Source: Solwaraspora sp. WMMD406
GTDB lineage: Bacteria > Actinomycetota > Actinomycetes > Mycobacteriales > Micromonosporaceae
Length of the DNA: 64,000 bases
Assembly (NCBI RefSeq): GCF_029626025.1
Contig: NZ_JARUBF010000001.1
Location: 1,116,001 to 1,180,000, forward strand
Direction of reading: 5' to 3'
Shown: piece by piece, positions 18,422-27,813 of the stretch
How the letters are laid out: each line of letters opens with the position of its first letter
Position numbering within the stretch: position 1 is the stretch's first letter
Position numbers and translations under genes: made by a program
The notes under the pieces: model-generated
Database searches by the model: none
Told to the model about the DNA's origin: nothing
Seen by the model: only the letters and a program-made list of their open reading frames with translations

Positions 18422-20815
18422 GTGACACTGGCGATCATCATCTCCACCGCCGCGGCGACTGACGCGCCCGTCGTCGGCGTCGCGCCCGACGGTGCCCGGC
18501 GTCGCGCCGTCGACCGGATCCGGGCCCAGCTCGCCGAGGCCGGATCGCCGGCGGTGCACGTCGTCGACCTGACCGCCGACGCCGACGTCACCGCCCTGGC
18601 CCATGTCGTCGAAGGGGCCGCCGAGCCGGTCCTGCTCTGCGCCGGGGACCTGGTCGCGCACACCGAAGTGTTCCGCCAGCTCGACGCGGGTCCGCCGGCG
18701 ACCAGCCGGGCGCTGTTGATCCCCGGTGACGCCGCCGACCGTACCGGTGATCCTCCGCCCGCCGTCCGCGAACAGCGCGGCCGGATCGTCGGCGTCACCG
18801 CCGGCGTCGGGGGTTCGGCCGTCACCGCCGGCGTCAGGGGTTCGGCCGTCGGCGTCGGGGCGTCCGCCGTCGACCCTGCCGGGCCGCTGTTCGGCGGGGT
18901 GCTGCGGGTCGGCGTACCCGACCTCGCCGCGCTGGCCGCCGCCGTCCGCGCCCTGCCCGGCGCGGCCGGGCCGTCGCCGTCACCGGCCGGGCCGTCCACG
19001 TCGCCGGCACCGACGCTGGACGGTCTGCTGACGGCACTGGTCGACGCCGACGTCCAGGTCGGCGCGTACCGGATCCGGGGACTGGTCGCGCGCCGGGTCA
19101 CCGACCAGGCCGCCCGGGCCGAGGCCGAGGCTCAGGTCCGCGCCGTCGACCCCGACCGGGTCCGGCTCAGACTCGCGGTCAAGGAACACGACGACCTCTT
19201 CGCCACGTACGCGGTCAGTAGCTGGTCGCCGTGGGTGACCAAGCTGGCCGCCCGGCTCGGCTTCAGCCCGACCGGGGTCACCGTCGTCTCGATCGGGTTC
19301 GCCGCCGCCGCCGCGACGTTCTTCGCGATCGGCGGCCGGCCGTCGCTGGTGTTCGGCGCGGTCCTGCTCTACCTCGGGTTCGTGCTCGACTGCGTCGACG
19401 GACAACTGGCCCGCTACACCGGGCGGTTCAGTGCCTTCGGCGGCTGGTTGGACACCATCGCCGACCGGGGCAAGGAATACCTCGTCTACGCCGGTCTCGG
19501 CATCGGCGTGCAACAGTCGGGACTGGGCAACGGCTGGGCGCTGGCCATCGCCGCCATCGTCCTGCAGACCGTCCGGCACATGACCGACAGCTGGTACGGG
19601 GCGCTGCACGACGAAGCGGCCCGCCGGGAACAGGCCACCCCGGCCGCCCCCGTCGACACCGCACGTGGTGTCGGCGACCGGCTCAGCCAGGTGTCGAACC
19701 GGGTGCTCGCCGACCCCGGATCAGTGGTCTACTGGGCCAAGCGCACCGTGGTGTTTCCGATCGGTGAGCGCTGGGCGTTGATCGCGATCACCGCCGCGCT
19801 GTTCGACCCGCTGGTCAGCTTGGTGGCGGTGCTGATCTGGGGGACCCTCGCCGCCGGCTACACCCTCGCCCTGCGGACCCTGCGGGCGTACGCGATGCGG
19901 GTGCCGGTGCTGGCGGCGGTTGACACCGCCCGCTACCGCGACGACGGCTTCGTGGCGCGTCGATGGAGTGCAGTCGATGATCCACAGCGGCTCAGCGACG
20001 CGACACACCGAGCGGCGGTTCGGTCAGCCGTTGTGGATCTCGGTGCCGGGCAGTTGCCGATCGCGCTGGTCGGGACGCTGGTCAGTGTCACGCTGCTGCT
20101 GGTCGCGGTCGGCCCACTCGCCGCGTCCGGCGGGCTCGGCACCGCCGTCGGCGGTGCCGTGTTCGTCGTCGCCGCCGGGCTGCTGGTGGCCACCGCCGCC
20201 GGTGCGGCCCGGCCGGCCGCCGGGGCACTCGACTGGCTGGTGCCGGCCGCACTGCGGGCGGCCGAACTTCTCTTCGTCGTCGCGGCCGGCGCGCTCGCCG
20301 CAGTGCCGCCGCCGGTCACCTACGCCCTGCTGCTGGTCCTCGCGCTGCACCACTACGACCTGACCGCGCGGCTGGAGAAGCGACTCGGCGCGCCGCCGCT
20401 GCACCGCTGGAGCCTCGGGTGGGACGGTCGGGTGCTGCTGCTCACCGCCGCCGCGATCGTTCCCGCGTCGCTCGCGGCCGCCGTACCGGCGTCGGTCGGG
20501 TCGGTGCCGGCCACCGCTGTGACGGCGACGGCGACCGCCGTGCTCGCCGGCTATCTGCTCGTCGTGTTCGTCGCCGACGCGGTGATCGACCGCCGTCGAC
20601 CGGCGGCGACGACTGCGGCGACTGCGACTGCGGTGACCGCGACGACGGTGACCGCGACGTCTCCGGCGGCGACGACTGCGACTGCGACGGCGATCCCGGT
20701 CCCCCGTAGACCCGCCGACCCACCGGCCGACGCATCCGCCGACCCGGCCAGCCGGCCGGCACCCACCCCGCACCCCGCCGGCCACCGGGCCGGCACGATC
20801 ACAGGTGAATCGTGA
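18422..20815 (+). CDS. CDP-alcohol phosphotransferase with large N- and C-terminal extensions
   Basis: A 797-residue membrane protein. Residues 1-260 form an Ala/Gly/Val-rich domain resembling a degenerate nucleotidyltransferase-like fold. Residues 323-348 (DCVDGQLARYTGRF then GGWLDTIAD) show the complete CDP-alcohol phosphotransferase motif Asp-x2-Asp-Gly-x2-Ala-Arg-x8-Gly-x3-Asp-x3-Asp. Hydrophobic helices surround it. The C-terminal half has further membrane segments (DUF5941-like, from memory) and ends in an Ala/Thr repeat encoded by GCGAC-rich DNA. It probably moves a phospho-alcohol or sugar phosphate from a CDP donor during envelope polymer synthesis. The stop overlaps the next start by 4 bp. 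Confidence 0.78.
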   Translation: MTLAIIISTAAATDAPVVGVAPDGARRRAVDRIRAQLAEAGSPAVHVVDLTADADVTALAHVVEGAAEPVLLCAGDLVAHTEVFRQLDAGPPATSRALLIPGDAADRTGDPPPAVREQRGRIVGVTAGVGGSAVTAGVRGSAVGVGASAVDPAGPLFGGVLRVGVPDLAALAAAVRALPGAAGPSPSPAGPSTSPAPTLDGLLTALVDADVQVGAYRIRGLVARRVTDQAARAEAEAQVRAVDPDRVRLRLAVKEHDDLFATYAVSSWSPWVTKLAARLGFSPTGVTVVSIGFAAAAATFFAIGGRPSLVFGAVLLYLGFVLDCVDGQLARYTGRFSAFGGWLDTIADRGKEYLVYAGLGIGVQQSGLGNGWALAIAAIVLQTVRHMTDSWYGALHDEAARREQATPAAPVDTARGVGDRLSQVSNRVLADPGSVVYWAKRTVVFPIGERWALIAITAALFDPLVSLVAVLIWGTLAAGYTLALRTLRAYAMRVPVLAAVDTARYRDDGFVARRWSAVDDPQRLSDATHRAAVRSAVVDLGAGQLPIALVGTLVSVTLLLVAVGPLAASGGLGTAVGGAVFVVAAGLLVATAAGAARPAAGALDWLVPAALRAAELLFVVAAGALAAVPPPVTYALLLVLALHHYDLTARLEKRLGAPPLHRWSLGWDGRVLLLTAAAIVPASLAAAVPASVGSVPATAVTATATAVLAGYLLVVFVADAVIDRRRPAATTAATATAVTATTVTATSPAATTATATAIPVPRRPADPPADASADPASRPAPTPHPAGHRAGTITGES

Positions 20816-23013
20816 TGACGCTGATCAGCATCGTTGTACCGGTCTACAAGGTGCAAGGCTACCTGCGGGAATGCCTCGACTCGATCCTCGGACAGTCGTT
20901 CACCGACATCGAGGTCGTCGCCGTCGACGACTGCTCACCGGACAGTTCCGGGCAGATCCTCGCCGAGTACGCCGCCCGCGACCCGCGGCTGACCGTACTG
21001 TCACTGCCGGCCAACGTCGGTCTCGGCGCGGCCCGCAACGCCGGCCTGGACGCGGCGACCGGCGAGTACGTCTGGTTCCTCGACAGCGACGACTGGCTGA
21101 CCGACGGCGCGCTGCGGGCGGTCGCCAACCGGCTCCGGGCCAGCACGCCGGACGTACTGATCGTCGACCACGTCCGGGTGTTCTGGGACTACACCCAGGC
21201 GACCAGCGCCCTGCGGCAGGCGTTCCCCACCGCACCCGGCGCCGAGGTGTTCGACGTGCGGACCCGGCCGGAGACGCTGCGGGTGCTGCACACCGCCTGG
21301 AACAAGGTGACCCGGCGGCAGTTCTTGGTCGACCTCGGGTTGCGCTTCGCCGACGGCTGGTACGAGGACGTCTCGTTCACCTTCCCGCTGCTGGTCGCCG
21401 CCCGGCGGGTCACCGTACTCGACCGGGTCTGCGTCAACTACCGGCAGCGACGTACCGGCGCGATCACCCGTACCCGCAGCGCCCGGCACTTCGAGATGTT
21501 CGACCACTGGGGACACACCTTCGACTGGCTCGACGCCCACGACGAGCAGGCCGACGAGGTCCGCCCGCAGCTGTTCGCGCTGATGATCGCGCACTACCTG
21601 ATGGTGCTCGGGCACGGCAGCCGGCTGCCCCGCGAGCTGCACCGCGACTTCTTCACCCGCGCACACGCCGACTACCGGCGGCGCCTGCCGGCCGGCGGGT
21701 ACGCCGTACCCGGTGGGGTCGAAGGGCTCAAGCGCCGGCTGCTCGCCGCCGGCCGCTGGCGGACCTTCGCCGCGCTGCGGGTGGTGCAGCGGGCTCGCAA
21801 GATGGTGCGGGCAGCCGTACTCGCCGCTGGTCGGCCGGTCAAACGGGGGCTGCGTGAGCTGGCCCGGACCAGCCGGCGGGTGCTGCTGCGTGGCTACTAC
21901 CGGCTGCGGCTGCGGTTGCCGATGGACCCGAACCTGGCGCTCTACGCCGCCTACTGGTATCGCGGCTACAGCTGCAACCCGGCGGCGATCCACGCCAAGG
22001 CGGCCGAGATGGCCCCGCAGATCGAAAGCGTGTGGGTGGTGCGCCGGGACCGGGCGGCCACCATGCCGCCCGGCGTGCCGTACGTCGTCGCCGGCACCTG
22101 GCGGTACTACCGGGCGCTGGCCCGGGCCACATGGTTGATCAACAACGTGAACTTCCCGGACTACGTGCGCAAGCGTCCCGGCTCGGTGCACGTGCAGACC
22201 CACCACGGCACCCCGGTCAAGGTGATGGGGCTGGACCAGCAGCGGCACCCGATCGGCGCGACCTCGATGAACTTCCCCAACCTGCTGCGTCGGGTGGACC
22301 GGTGGGACTTCAGCATCAGCGCCAACACCTTCTCCACCCAGATGTGGGAACGGGCGTACCCGGGTGGGTTTGTCTCGATCGACAGCGGCTACCCGCGTAA
22401 CGACCGGCTGGCCCTGGCCACCGCCGACGACGTCGCGGCGGCCCGGACCTCGCTCGGGATCGCTCCCGGTGAGCGGGTGGTGCTCTACCTGCCGACCCAC
22501 CGCGAGCACCAGCCGGGCTGGCGGCCGGAGTTCGACGCCGACGAGTTCGCCGAGGTCATCGGCCCGGACGGCTGGCTGCTGGTCCGCAGCCACTACTTCC
22601 ACGACCGGGACCGCACCGGCCGGGCGCCCGACGCGCCGGCCACCGGACGCGTTCGGGACATGTCGGCCCACCCGGTGGTGGAGGACCTGTACCTGGCCGC
22701 CGACGTGCTGATCACGGACTATTCTTCGGCGATGTTCGACTACGCGGTCCTGGACCGGCCGATCGTGATCTACGCGCCGGACGCCGCCGCGTACGCCATG
22801 GCCAGAGGCGTCTACTTCGACATCACTGCCGAGGCACCGGGCGCGGTGGCCACCACCTTCGGTCACCTGCTGGATGTGTTCCGGACCGGCGCGGTCGACG
22901 ACGACGCCGCGATCAAGGCCCGGACCCAGTTCCGGGCCCGGTTCTGCCACCTCGACGACGGACACGCCGCCGAGCGGGTGGTCCGTCGGGCGCTGCTCGG
23001 CGAGCGGGACTGA
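20812..23013 (+). CDS. Bifunctional GT2 glycosyltransferase / TagF-like CDP-glycerol glycerophosphotransferase
   Basis: A 733-residue cytoplasmic fusion. Residues 1-330 are a GT2 domain: ISIVVPVYKVQGYLRECLDS, NVGLGAARNAGLDAATGEYV and WFLDSDDW. Residues about 370-733 are a CDP-glycerol:poly(glycerophosphate) transferase domain: THHGTPVKVMG with the catalytic-type histidine, VVLYLPTHRE, and LITDYSSAMFDYAVLDRPIV. This pair of domains makes teichoic-acid-like polyol-phosphate polymers decorated or initiated by a sugar. It starts at GTG 20812 or ATG 20815, overlapping the preceding stop, and is 8 bp from the next gene, so three genes form one unit. Confidence 0.88.
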   Translation: MMTLISIVVPVYKVQGYLRECLDSILGQSFTDIEVVAVDDCSPDSSGQILAEYAARDPRLTVLSLPANVGLGAARNAGLDAATGEYVWFLDSDDWLTDGALRAVANRLRASTPDVLIVDHVRVFWDYTQATSALRQAFPTAPGAEVFDVRTRPETLRVLHTAWNKVTRRQFLVDLGLRFADGWYEDVSFTFPLLVAARRVTVLDRVCVNYRQRRTGAITRTRSARHFEMFDHWGHTFDWLDAHDEQADEVRPQLFALMIAHYLMVLGHGSRLPRELHRDFFTRAHADYRRRLPAGGYAVPGGVEGLKRRLLAAGRWRTFAALRVVQRARKMVRAAVLAAGRPVKRGLRELARTSRRVLLRGYYRLRLRLPMDPNLALYAAYWYRGYSCNPAAIHAKAAEMAPQIESVWVVRRDRAATMPPGVPYVVAGTWRYYRALARATWLINNVNFPDYVRKRPGSVHVQTHHGTPVKVMGLDQQRHPIGATSMNFPNLLRRVDRWDFSISANTFSTQMWERAYPGGFVSIDSGYPRNDRLALATADDVAAARTSLGIAPGERVVLYLPTHREHQPGWRPEFDADEFAEVIGPDGWLLVRSHYFHDRDRTGRAPDAPATGRVRDMSAHPVVEDLYLAADVLITDYSSAMFDYAVLDRPIVIYAPDAAAYAMARGVYFDITAEAPGAVATTFGHLLDVFRTGAVDDDAAIKARTQFRARFCHLDDGHAAERVVRRALLGERD

Positions 23014-23021
23014 ACCATCCG

Positions 23022-25370
23022 ATGGGTGCTCCGCTCAGCGCCGTGGTCCCGATCTACAACGTGGCGCGCTACCTGACCGACTGTCTCGACTCGTTGGCCG
23101 GGCAGACCTGTTCCGACGTGGAGTTCATCCTGGTCGACGACGGCTCGACCGACGGCAGCGGGGACATCGCCGCCGCCCGGGCCGCCGCCGACCCCCGGTT
23201 CCGGCTGATCCGGCAGCCCAACCGCGGGTTGGGCGCGGCCCGCAACGCCGGCATCCGGGCCGCCGTCGGCGACTACCTCACCTTCGTCGACAGCGACGAC
23301 ATCGTGCCGCCGTACGCGTTCGAGCTGCTGGTCGGCGCGTTGGAGACGACCGGCTCCCAGATCGCCTCCGGCAACGTGATGCTGTTCAACTCACGGGGGT
23401 CGTGGCAGTCGCCGCTGCACCGGGGTACCCATCGTCAGACCTGGCTCGGCACCCGGCTGAGTAGCCGTCGCAACCTGATCTACGACCGGCTGGCCTGCAA
23501 CAAGGTGTTCCGCCGGGACTTCTGGACCGGGCACGACCTGTGGTTCCCCGAAGGGGTGCGCTACGAGGACATCCCGGTGACGATCCCGGCGTACGCGTTG
23601 GCCGAGACGATCGATGTGCTGTCCACGCCGGTCTACTACTGGCGGCAGCGGGAAGCCGGCGCCGACGAGTCGATCAGTCAACGGCAGGCCGAGGTCGCCA
23701 ACCTGGTGGACCGGTTCGCGGCGGTGCGCAACGCCAGCCGGTCGCTGGCGGCGCTCGGCGACCGGACGCTGAAGAACCGGTACGACGAGATCGCCCTCCG
23801 CAGCGATCTGCGGATGTTCCTGTATCTGCTTCCGGAGGTGACCGACGAGGCCTATCGGCGGCGGTTCGTCGAGCTGGCCGGCGAGTTCCTGGCCGAGGTC
23901 GATCCGGCGGTGCCCGGCCGGCTCGATCCCGGGCTACGGGTGGCCTGGCATCTGGCTCGGACGGGCCGGCTGGCGGAGTTGCTGGTCGTGGTGGCCGCGA
24001 CCCGGTCGGGTGCCGAACCACCGGCGGTGTCCGGCGTGCCGGCCGCGTGGTATCGCCCGTCGCGACGGCTTCGTGCCACGGCGCGGTCGCTGCGGTGGCA
24101 CGACGGACGGTTGCGGATCTCCGGGTACGCCTACCGGGCACCAGCGGCGACGGTGCCAGCGTCAGGCGGTCCGGCACCGCGTCCGCTGGTCCGGGGTGCG
24201 CTGTCGCTGCGTGGACTGTGGCTGCGTGAGCGCGGTCGGCCGCGACGCGGGTTGCCGCGCGTGGTGCCGCTGCGTCGCCGGCCGGTTTTGGACGTGGCCG
24301 ACGATGGTGCGCCGACGTGGTCCGGCTTCGACGTGGCGCTACGTCCGTCGGCGTTGCGGACGGACGCCGGCTGGCGTCCCGGCACCTGGTCGGTGATGAC
24401 CGGCCTGGCCGACACCGAGGGGAAACCGACGAGCGTCCCGCTCAAGGTGGGGGAGATCGCGCCGGCGTTGCCGGCGGCGTGGGTCGAGCCCGGGGTACGG
24501 GTGGTGCCGACGCTGCACGACGGGGCGGTGCGGCTGCGGGTGGAGCGGCCGACGGTGTGGGCGACCATGGCCCGGATCGATGGCGACGAGCTGCTGATCA
24601 GCGGGGTGTCGGTGGATGCCGGGGCGGTCCCGGACACGCTGACGCTGTCCTGGACGCAGGGCCTGGTGTGGCGACGGTATCCGGTCGGTGGTGACGGCGC
24701 GGCCGGCTTCGTCTGCCGGATCCCGCTGGCCGACCTGTGCGCCGGTGCCGGTGACGGGCCGTCGCCGATGGTCGGTGACCCGGTGCGGGGTTGGCTGGTC
24801 GGGTACACCGTCGGTGCTGACCGGCGGATCGAGTCCGGTGACCGGGAACTGCCGGTCGGTGCCGACTTCAGCGCCGGTGTCGGCGCGGCCGGAGACACCG
24901 TCGTTACCGGGACCGGCCGCAGGGCCCGGTCGCTGCTGGTCGAACCGGGCGACGGCGGCCAGCTGTGGATCCGGATCCTGCCGCCCGGCCCGCTGCTCAC
25001 CTGGGTGGCCGGTGATCCGGACGGCATCGTGTTGGGCGGTGTTCGCCCGGCCGGTCAGGAGCTGACCCGGATCGTGTTGCGCCATGCCGACGACCTGCGG
25101 GATCCGCACGCGCCGGCCGACCGCGAGGTGCCCGTCGACGTCACGGGCGACGGCTGGTTGGTGCGGATCTCCGGGTCCGGACCGGACCTGCCCGAGCCGG
25201 GCCGGTGGTGGTTGGGCCATCGGCCGGCCAGCGACGACCGGGCCGACGACCCGGTCCACGACCTGCCGGCCGCGCTTCGGGTACGGGAGGGCCTCGACGT
25301 CGAGTGGGCCGCTGGCCGACTGCGATGGGAACCGGATCGGCTGCACCGGGTCGCTCTGGTGGTGCGCTGA
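23022..25370 (+). CDS. GT2 glycosyltransferase with beta-rich C-terminal domains
   Basis: A 782-residue protein. Residues 1-300 are a GT2 domain with LSAVVPIYNVARYLTDCLDS, ILVDDGSTDGSGD, NRGLGAARNAGI and FVDSDD. From about residue 345 to the end the sequence is rich in beta-type segments (RLRISGYAYRAP, LISGVSVDAG, LLTWVAGDPDGI) that I cannot assign; comparable tails occur on teichoic-acid-type transferases. It follows the GT2/TagF fusion by 8 bp and is the last gene of this unit before the 26-bp-arm hairpin. Confidence 0.8.
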   Translation: MGAPLSAVVPIYNVARYLTDCLDSLAGQTCSDVEFILVDDGSTDGSGDIAAARAAADPRFRLIRQPNRGLGAARNAGIRAAVGDYLTFVDSDDIVPPYAFELLVGALETTGSQIASGNVMLFNSRGSWQSPLHRGTHRQTWLGTRLSSRRNLIYDRLACNKVFRRDFWTGHDLWFPEGVRYEDIPVTIPAYALAETIDVLSTPVYYWRQREAGADESISQRQAEVANLVDRFAAVRNASRSLAALGDRTLKNRYDEIALRSDLRMFLYLLPEVTDEAYRRRFVELAGEFLAEVDPAVPGRLDPGLRVAWHLARTGRLAELLVVVAATRSGAEPPAVSGVPAAWYRPSRRLRATARSLRWHDGRLRISGYAYRAPAATVPASGGPAPRPLVRGALSLRGLWLRERGRPRRGLPRVVPLRRRPVLDVADDGAPTWSGFDVALRPSALRTDAGWRPGTWSVMTGLADTEGKPTSVPLKVGEIAPALPAAWVEPGVRVVPTLHDGAVRLRVERPTVWATMARIDGDELLISGVSVDAGAVPDTLTLSWTQGLVWRRYPVGGDGAAGFVCRIPLADLCAGAGDGPSPMVGDPVRGWLVGYTVGADRRIESGDRELPVGADFSAGVGAAGDTVVTGTGRRARSLLVEPGDGGQLWIRILPPGPLLTWVAGDPDGIVLGGVRPAGQELTRIVLRHADDLRDPHAPADREVPVDVTGDGWLVRISGSGPDLPEPGRWWLGHRPASDDRADDPVHDLPAALRVREGLDVEWAAGRLRWEPDRLHRVALVVR

Positions 25371-25409
25371 CCGTCCCGCCCGCTCACTCCCTGCAGGAAG
25401 GTAACGTCG

Positions 25410-25465
25410 TTTCGGGCGTGATCCCGTAGCGGGATCACGATCCCGCTACGGGATCACGCCCGAAA
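25410..25465. terminator. Hairpin with 26-bp perfect arms between convergent genes
   Basis: Arms 25410-25435 and 25440-25465 are perfect reverse complements around the 4-base loop CACG. Each arm contains the smaller palindrome ATCCCGTAGCGGGAT. It lies between the 3' ends of two convergent glycosyltransferase genes and ends in AAAA on the plus strand and TTTT-like context on the minus strand, which suits a bidirectional terminator. Confidence 0.85.
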
Positions 25466-25502
25466 ACACATCGCCTCCCCCAGCGGTCACGGCGCGTGAT
25501 CA

Positions 25503-27155
25503 TCAAGGAGGCGAGAGTAGATCGGCCGATCGTCGCGCGGCCCGTCGCGCGGCCCGTCGCGCGCCCGCCCGTGCCAGGCGCAGCGCGGTGCGGCCGTACC
25601 GTACGCCCAGTAGGAACAGCCACTGAGGACTCCGTACGAGGGCTGCGGTGGCCCCGGCGACCAAGACCAACCGGGGTCCGTCCGGGCCGGGGGCGAGCCA
25701 GCCGATCCGGCGGCCGAGGCGGACCGGCCGACTGCCGCTGGTGCCGCTGCCGCGTCCCGGTCGGGGCGGGACGACGTACTCCCGGCCCCGGTCCCGGATG
25801 ATCACCCGCACCTCGTACCGGCCCGAAGCGAGCGTGTCGATCGGCAACCGGCAGCGCCACCGCAGGCGGTTGCCGATCCGGTCCTGCACCCGCAACGGCC
25901 CGCGGACCAGCCCGTCGCCGATCTCCACCAGCAGATCGTCGCGGACCTGGCCCGGTACGCCGTCCAGCCCGGCACAGCACAGTTCACCGTCGATCAGGAT
26001 CGCCGAGCCAGATGCGCCAGATGCGCCAGATGCGCCAGATGCGCCAGATGCGCCGGGTTGCGGATCGGCGCGAGCCACCGCCCGCATGCGCGCCGTCACC
26101 TCGTCGATCCGCAGGAGTTGCCGGTAGGTGTCGAAGTCGGCGTGGCCGAGGTAGGGCTGTCCGCCGTACACCCGAAGTGACCGGCTGCTGCGGGGTTCCC
26201 GGACCAGGGCGGGGTCGTGCTCGTAGAGGCCGACCGCCCGCAGCCCGGCACCGGCGTTGCCGACGAATTCGCTGACCGTGTCCACCGGAATGTGGGTGAA
26301 CAGCGCGTGCATGCGGGCGGCGAACTGGACGAGCTGCTCGTCGTCGAGCACGCGTGCCGCCCGCCACGAATAGTGGACCTGCATGTACGCGATCCACCGG
26401 TGGACCGTGTCCCGGTCGCCGGCCGGGAGATCGCGGCACTCGTCGGCGAGCCGTTCGACGACGGTGAGATGCTGCATGATCCGGGCGGGTTGGTGTCGGG
26501 TGGCCATTAACGACGAACCGTCGCCGCGTTGCCGGTAGAGGTAGGCCAGCCGGGGGGTGAGCACCGTCCGGGGGGAACGCACCAGCAGCGGTACGGTGAA
26601 CAGCACGTCCTCGTAGGCGATGTTCTCGGTGAACCGGGCGCCGGAGGATTCGACCACGTCCCGGCGGAAGATCTTGTTGCAGGCCGACGGATTGCCGACC
26701 AGGTCGGGGGCCTGGGTGATCCGCTCGACGACCCGTTCGCCGCCGAGCAGTTCGCGTCGCCACGGCGGGTTAGGTCTGGGCGGCAAGCCCTGCATGTCGC
26801 CGACGGCGATCGCGGCGTGATGTCGTTCGGCGAGGCTCACCAGGTGAGTCAGCGCGCCGTCCGGGTAGACGTCGTCGGAGTCGAGGAAGGCCAGGTAGCG
26901 GCCGGTCGCCAGCCGTACTCCGTGGTTGCGGGCGACTCCCAGACCGGCGTTGCGCTGCCGGACGTAGCGCACCCCGGTGGCGGTGGCGGCGTACCGCTGG
27001 GCGATCTCGGCCGATCCGTCCGTCGAGCCGTCGTCGATCACGATCACCTCGATCCGCTCGCGGCCGGCCTGGCGTTCGATCGAGTCCAGCGCTTCCGGCA
27101 GCCACCTTTCGGTGTCGTAGACCGGGACGACGACGCTGACCGTCGGGCCTGCCAC
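25503..27155 (-). CDS. GT2 glycosyltransferase with Ala-Ser-Gly linker and accessory domain
   Basis: About 550 residues. The N-terminal 300 residues are a GT2 domain: TVSVVVPVYDTERWLPEALD, VIVIDDGSTDGSAE, NAGLGVARNHGVRL, FLDSDD and the acceptor-site ENIAYEDVLF. A linker of repeated Ala-Ser-Gly near residue 370 is encoded by a 9-bp tandem repeat. A beta-type domain with VRVIIRDRGREYVVP and an Arg/Ala-rich tail follow. GTG at 27155 is preferred because GAGGAG (27166-27161, minus strand) lies 5 bases away and overlaps the earlier GTG at 27161. It diverges from the next unit by about 30 bp. Confidence 0.82.
   Translation of the reverse strand: MAGPTVSVVVPVYDTERWLPEALDSIERQAGRERIEVIVIDDGSTDGSAEIAQRYAATATGVRYVRQRNAGLGVARNHGVRLATGRYLAFLDSDDVYPDGALTHLVSLAERHHAAIAVGDMQGLPPRPNPPWRRELLGGERVVERITQAPDLVGNPSACNKIFRRDVVESSGARFTENIAYEDVLFTVPLLVRSPRTVLTPRLAYLYRQRGDGSSLMATRHQPARIMQHLTVVERLADECRDLPAGDRDTVHRWIAYMQVHYSWRAARVLDDEQLVQFAARMHALFTHIPVDTVSEFVGNAGAGLRAVGLYEHDPALVREPRSSRSLRVYGGQPYLGHADFDTYRQLLRIDEVTARMRAVARADPQPGASGASGASGASGASGSAILIDGELCCAGLDGVPGQVRDDLLVEIGDGLVRGPLRVQDRIGNRLRWRCRLPIDTLASGRYEVRVIIRDRGREYVVPPRPGRGSGTSGSRPVRLGRRIGWLAPGPDGPRLVLVAGATAALVRSPQWLFLLGVRYGRTALRLARAGARRAARRAARRSADLLSPP
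26011..26055. repeat. 9-bp tandem repeat inside a GT2 gene
   Basis: Five units of GATGCGCCA (the last ends in G) run from 26011 to 26055. On the minus strand they encode repeated Ala-Ser-Gly in an interdomain linker. Because the unit is 9 bp, copy changes would alter linker length without shifting frame. Confidence 0.9.
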
Positions 27156-27186
27156 ACGCACTCCTCACGTCACGAGTGGATAGTGT

Positions 27187-27813
27187 GTGCCGGTGACCGT
27201 CATGCGCAGCGCACGCCGCGTGCTACGCCCGGCACGGCGGGTCGTCCGCCGCTGGCAGGCGCGGCTCGGGCAACCGGCAGTGCTACTGTACACACCTTCT
27301 GTAACCGCCCTGGATCTGCGCGTAATTGCGGATATTGGTCGCAAAAAGGGCGACGGTGAACTGGTGTCCGCCACGCTGCTGCGGATGGTCCAGCTCGGCG
27401 TCGCCGCCGAGGCCGAGCAGCGGCAGGTCCGCCGTACCGCCGCCGGGCCACCGGTCGCGGCCGCGCCCGCGACCGCCGCCGGTGCGGCGGCCGACGGCTC
27501 GGATGCCACCGGCACGGCGATCGACGGCGGGACCCAGCTCGTCCTCCGTCGATCCGACCCGCACGCCCCTGTACGCGCCAGCGTCGGTGCACCCGGCACC
27601 AGCGACGACGGCACGGCCCTGGACTACTGGCGGCCGGCCTGGAACGGCCTGCCGCCACTGCTCGCCGACCAGCTGGCGGCCAGCGTCCTCACCCGACTCG
27701 CCGTGATCCACCAGGTCACCGCGATCCACGCCGTCGACCCGGCCAGCGTGGCGTTGGCCATCGCCATCGCCGACGGCATGGCTGCCGACACCCGGTACGG
27801 TGAGCAGCCGTGA
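27187..27813 (+). CDS. Unknown protein coupled to a GT4 glycosyltransferase
   Basis: About 208 residues, not recognised. The first 30 residues are Arg-rich ([21 protein letters not shown]), followed by VLLYTPSVTALDLRVIADIGRKKGDGELVSATLL, a Gly/Ala-rich middle (about 80-120) and a helical C-terminus ending ALAIAIADGMAADTRYGEQP. No signal peptide or membrane helix is clear. GTG 27187, GTG 27193 and ATG 27202 are all possible starts. The stop overlaps the GTG of the glycosyltransferase gene by 4 bp, so a role with that enzyme, perhaps in the same glycan pathway, is likely. Confidence 0.6.
   Translation: MPVTVMRSARRVLRPARRVVRRWQARLGQPAVLLYTPSVTALDLRVIADIGRKKGDGELVSATLLRMVQLGVAAEAEQRQVRRTAAGPPVAAAPATAAGAAADGSDATGTAIDGGTQLVLRRSDPHAPVRASVGAPGTSDDGTALDYWRPAWNGLPPLLADQLAASVLTRLAVIHQVTAIHAVDPASVALAIAIADGMAADTRYGEQP

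Noticed and set aside
21001-22965. Long open frame on the minus strand, antisense to the GT2/TagF fusion gene
   Set aside because: It is a shadow of high third-codon GC; the plus-strand product has clear GT2 and TagF motifs, while the antisense product has none.
26011-26055. CRISPR-like repeats
   Set aside because: Units are 9 bp with no spacers and lie in a coding frame.
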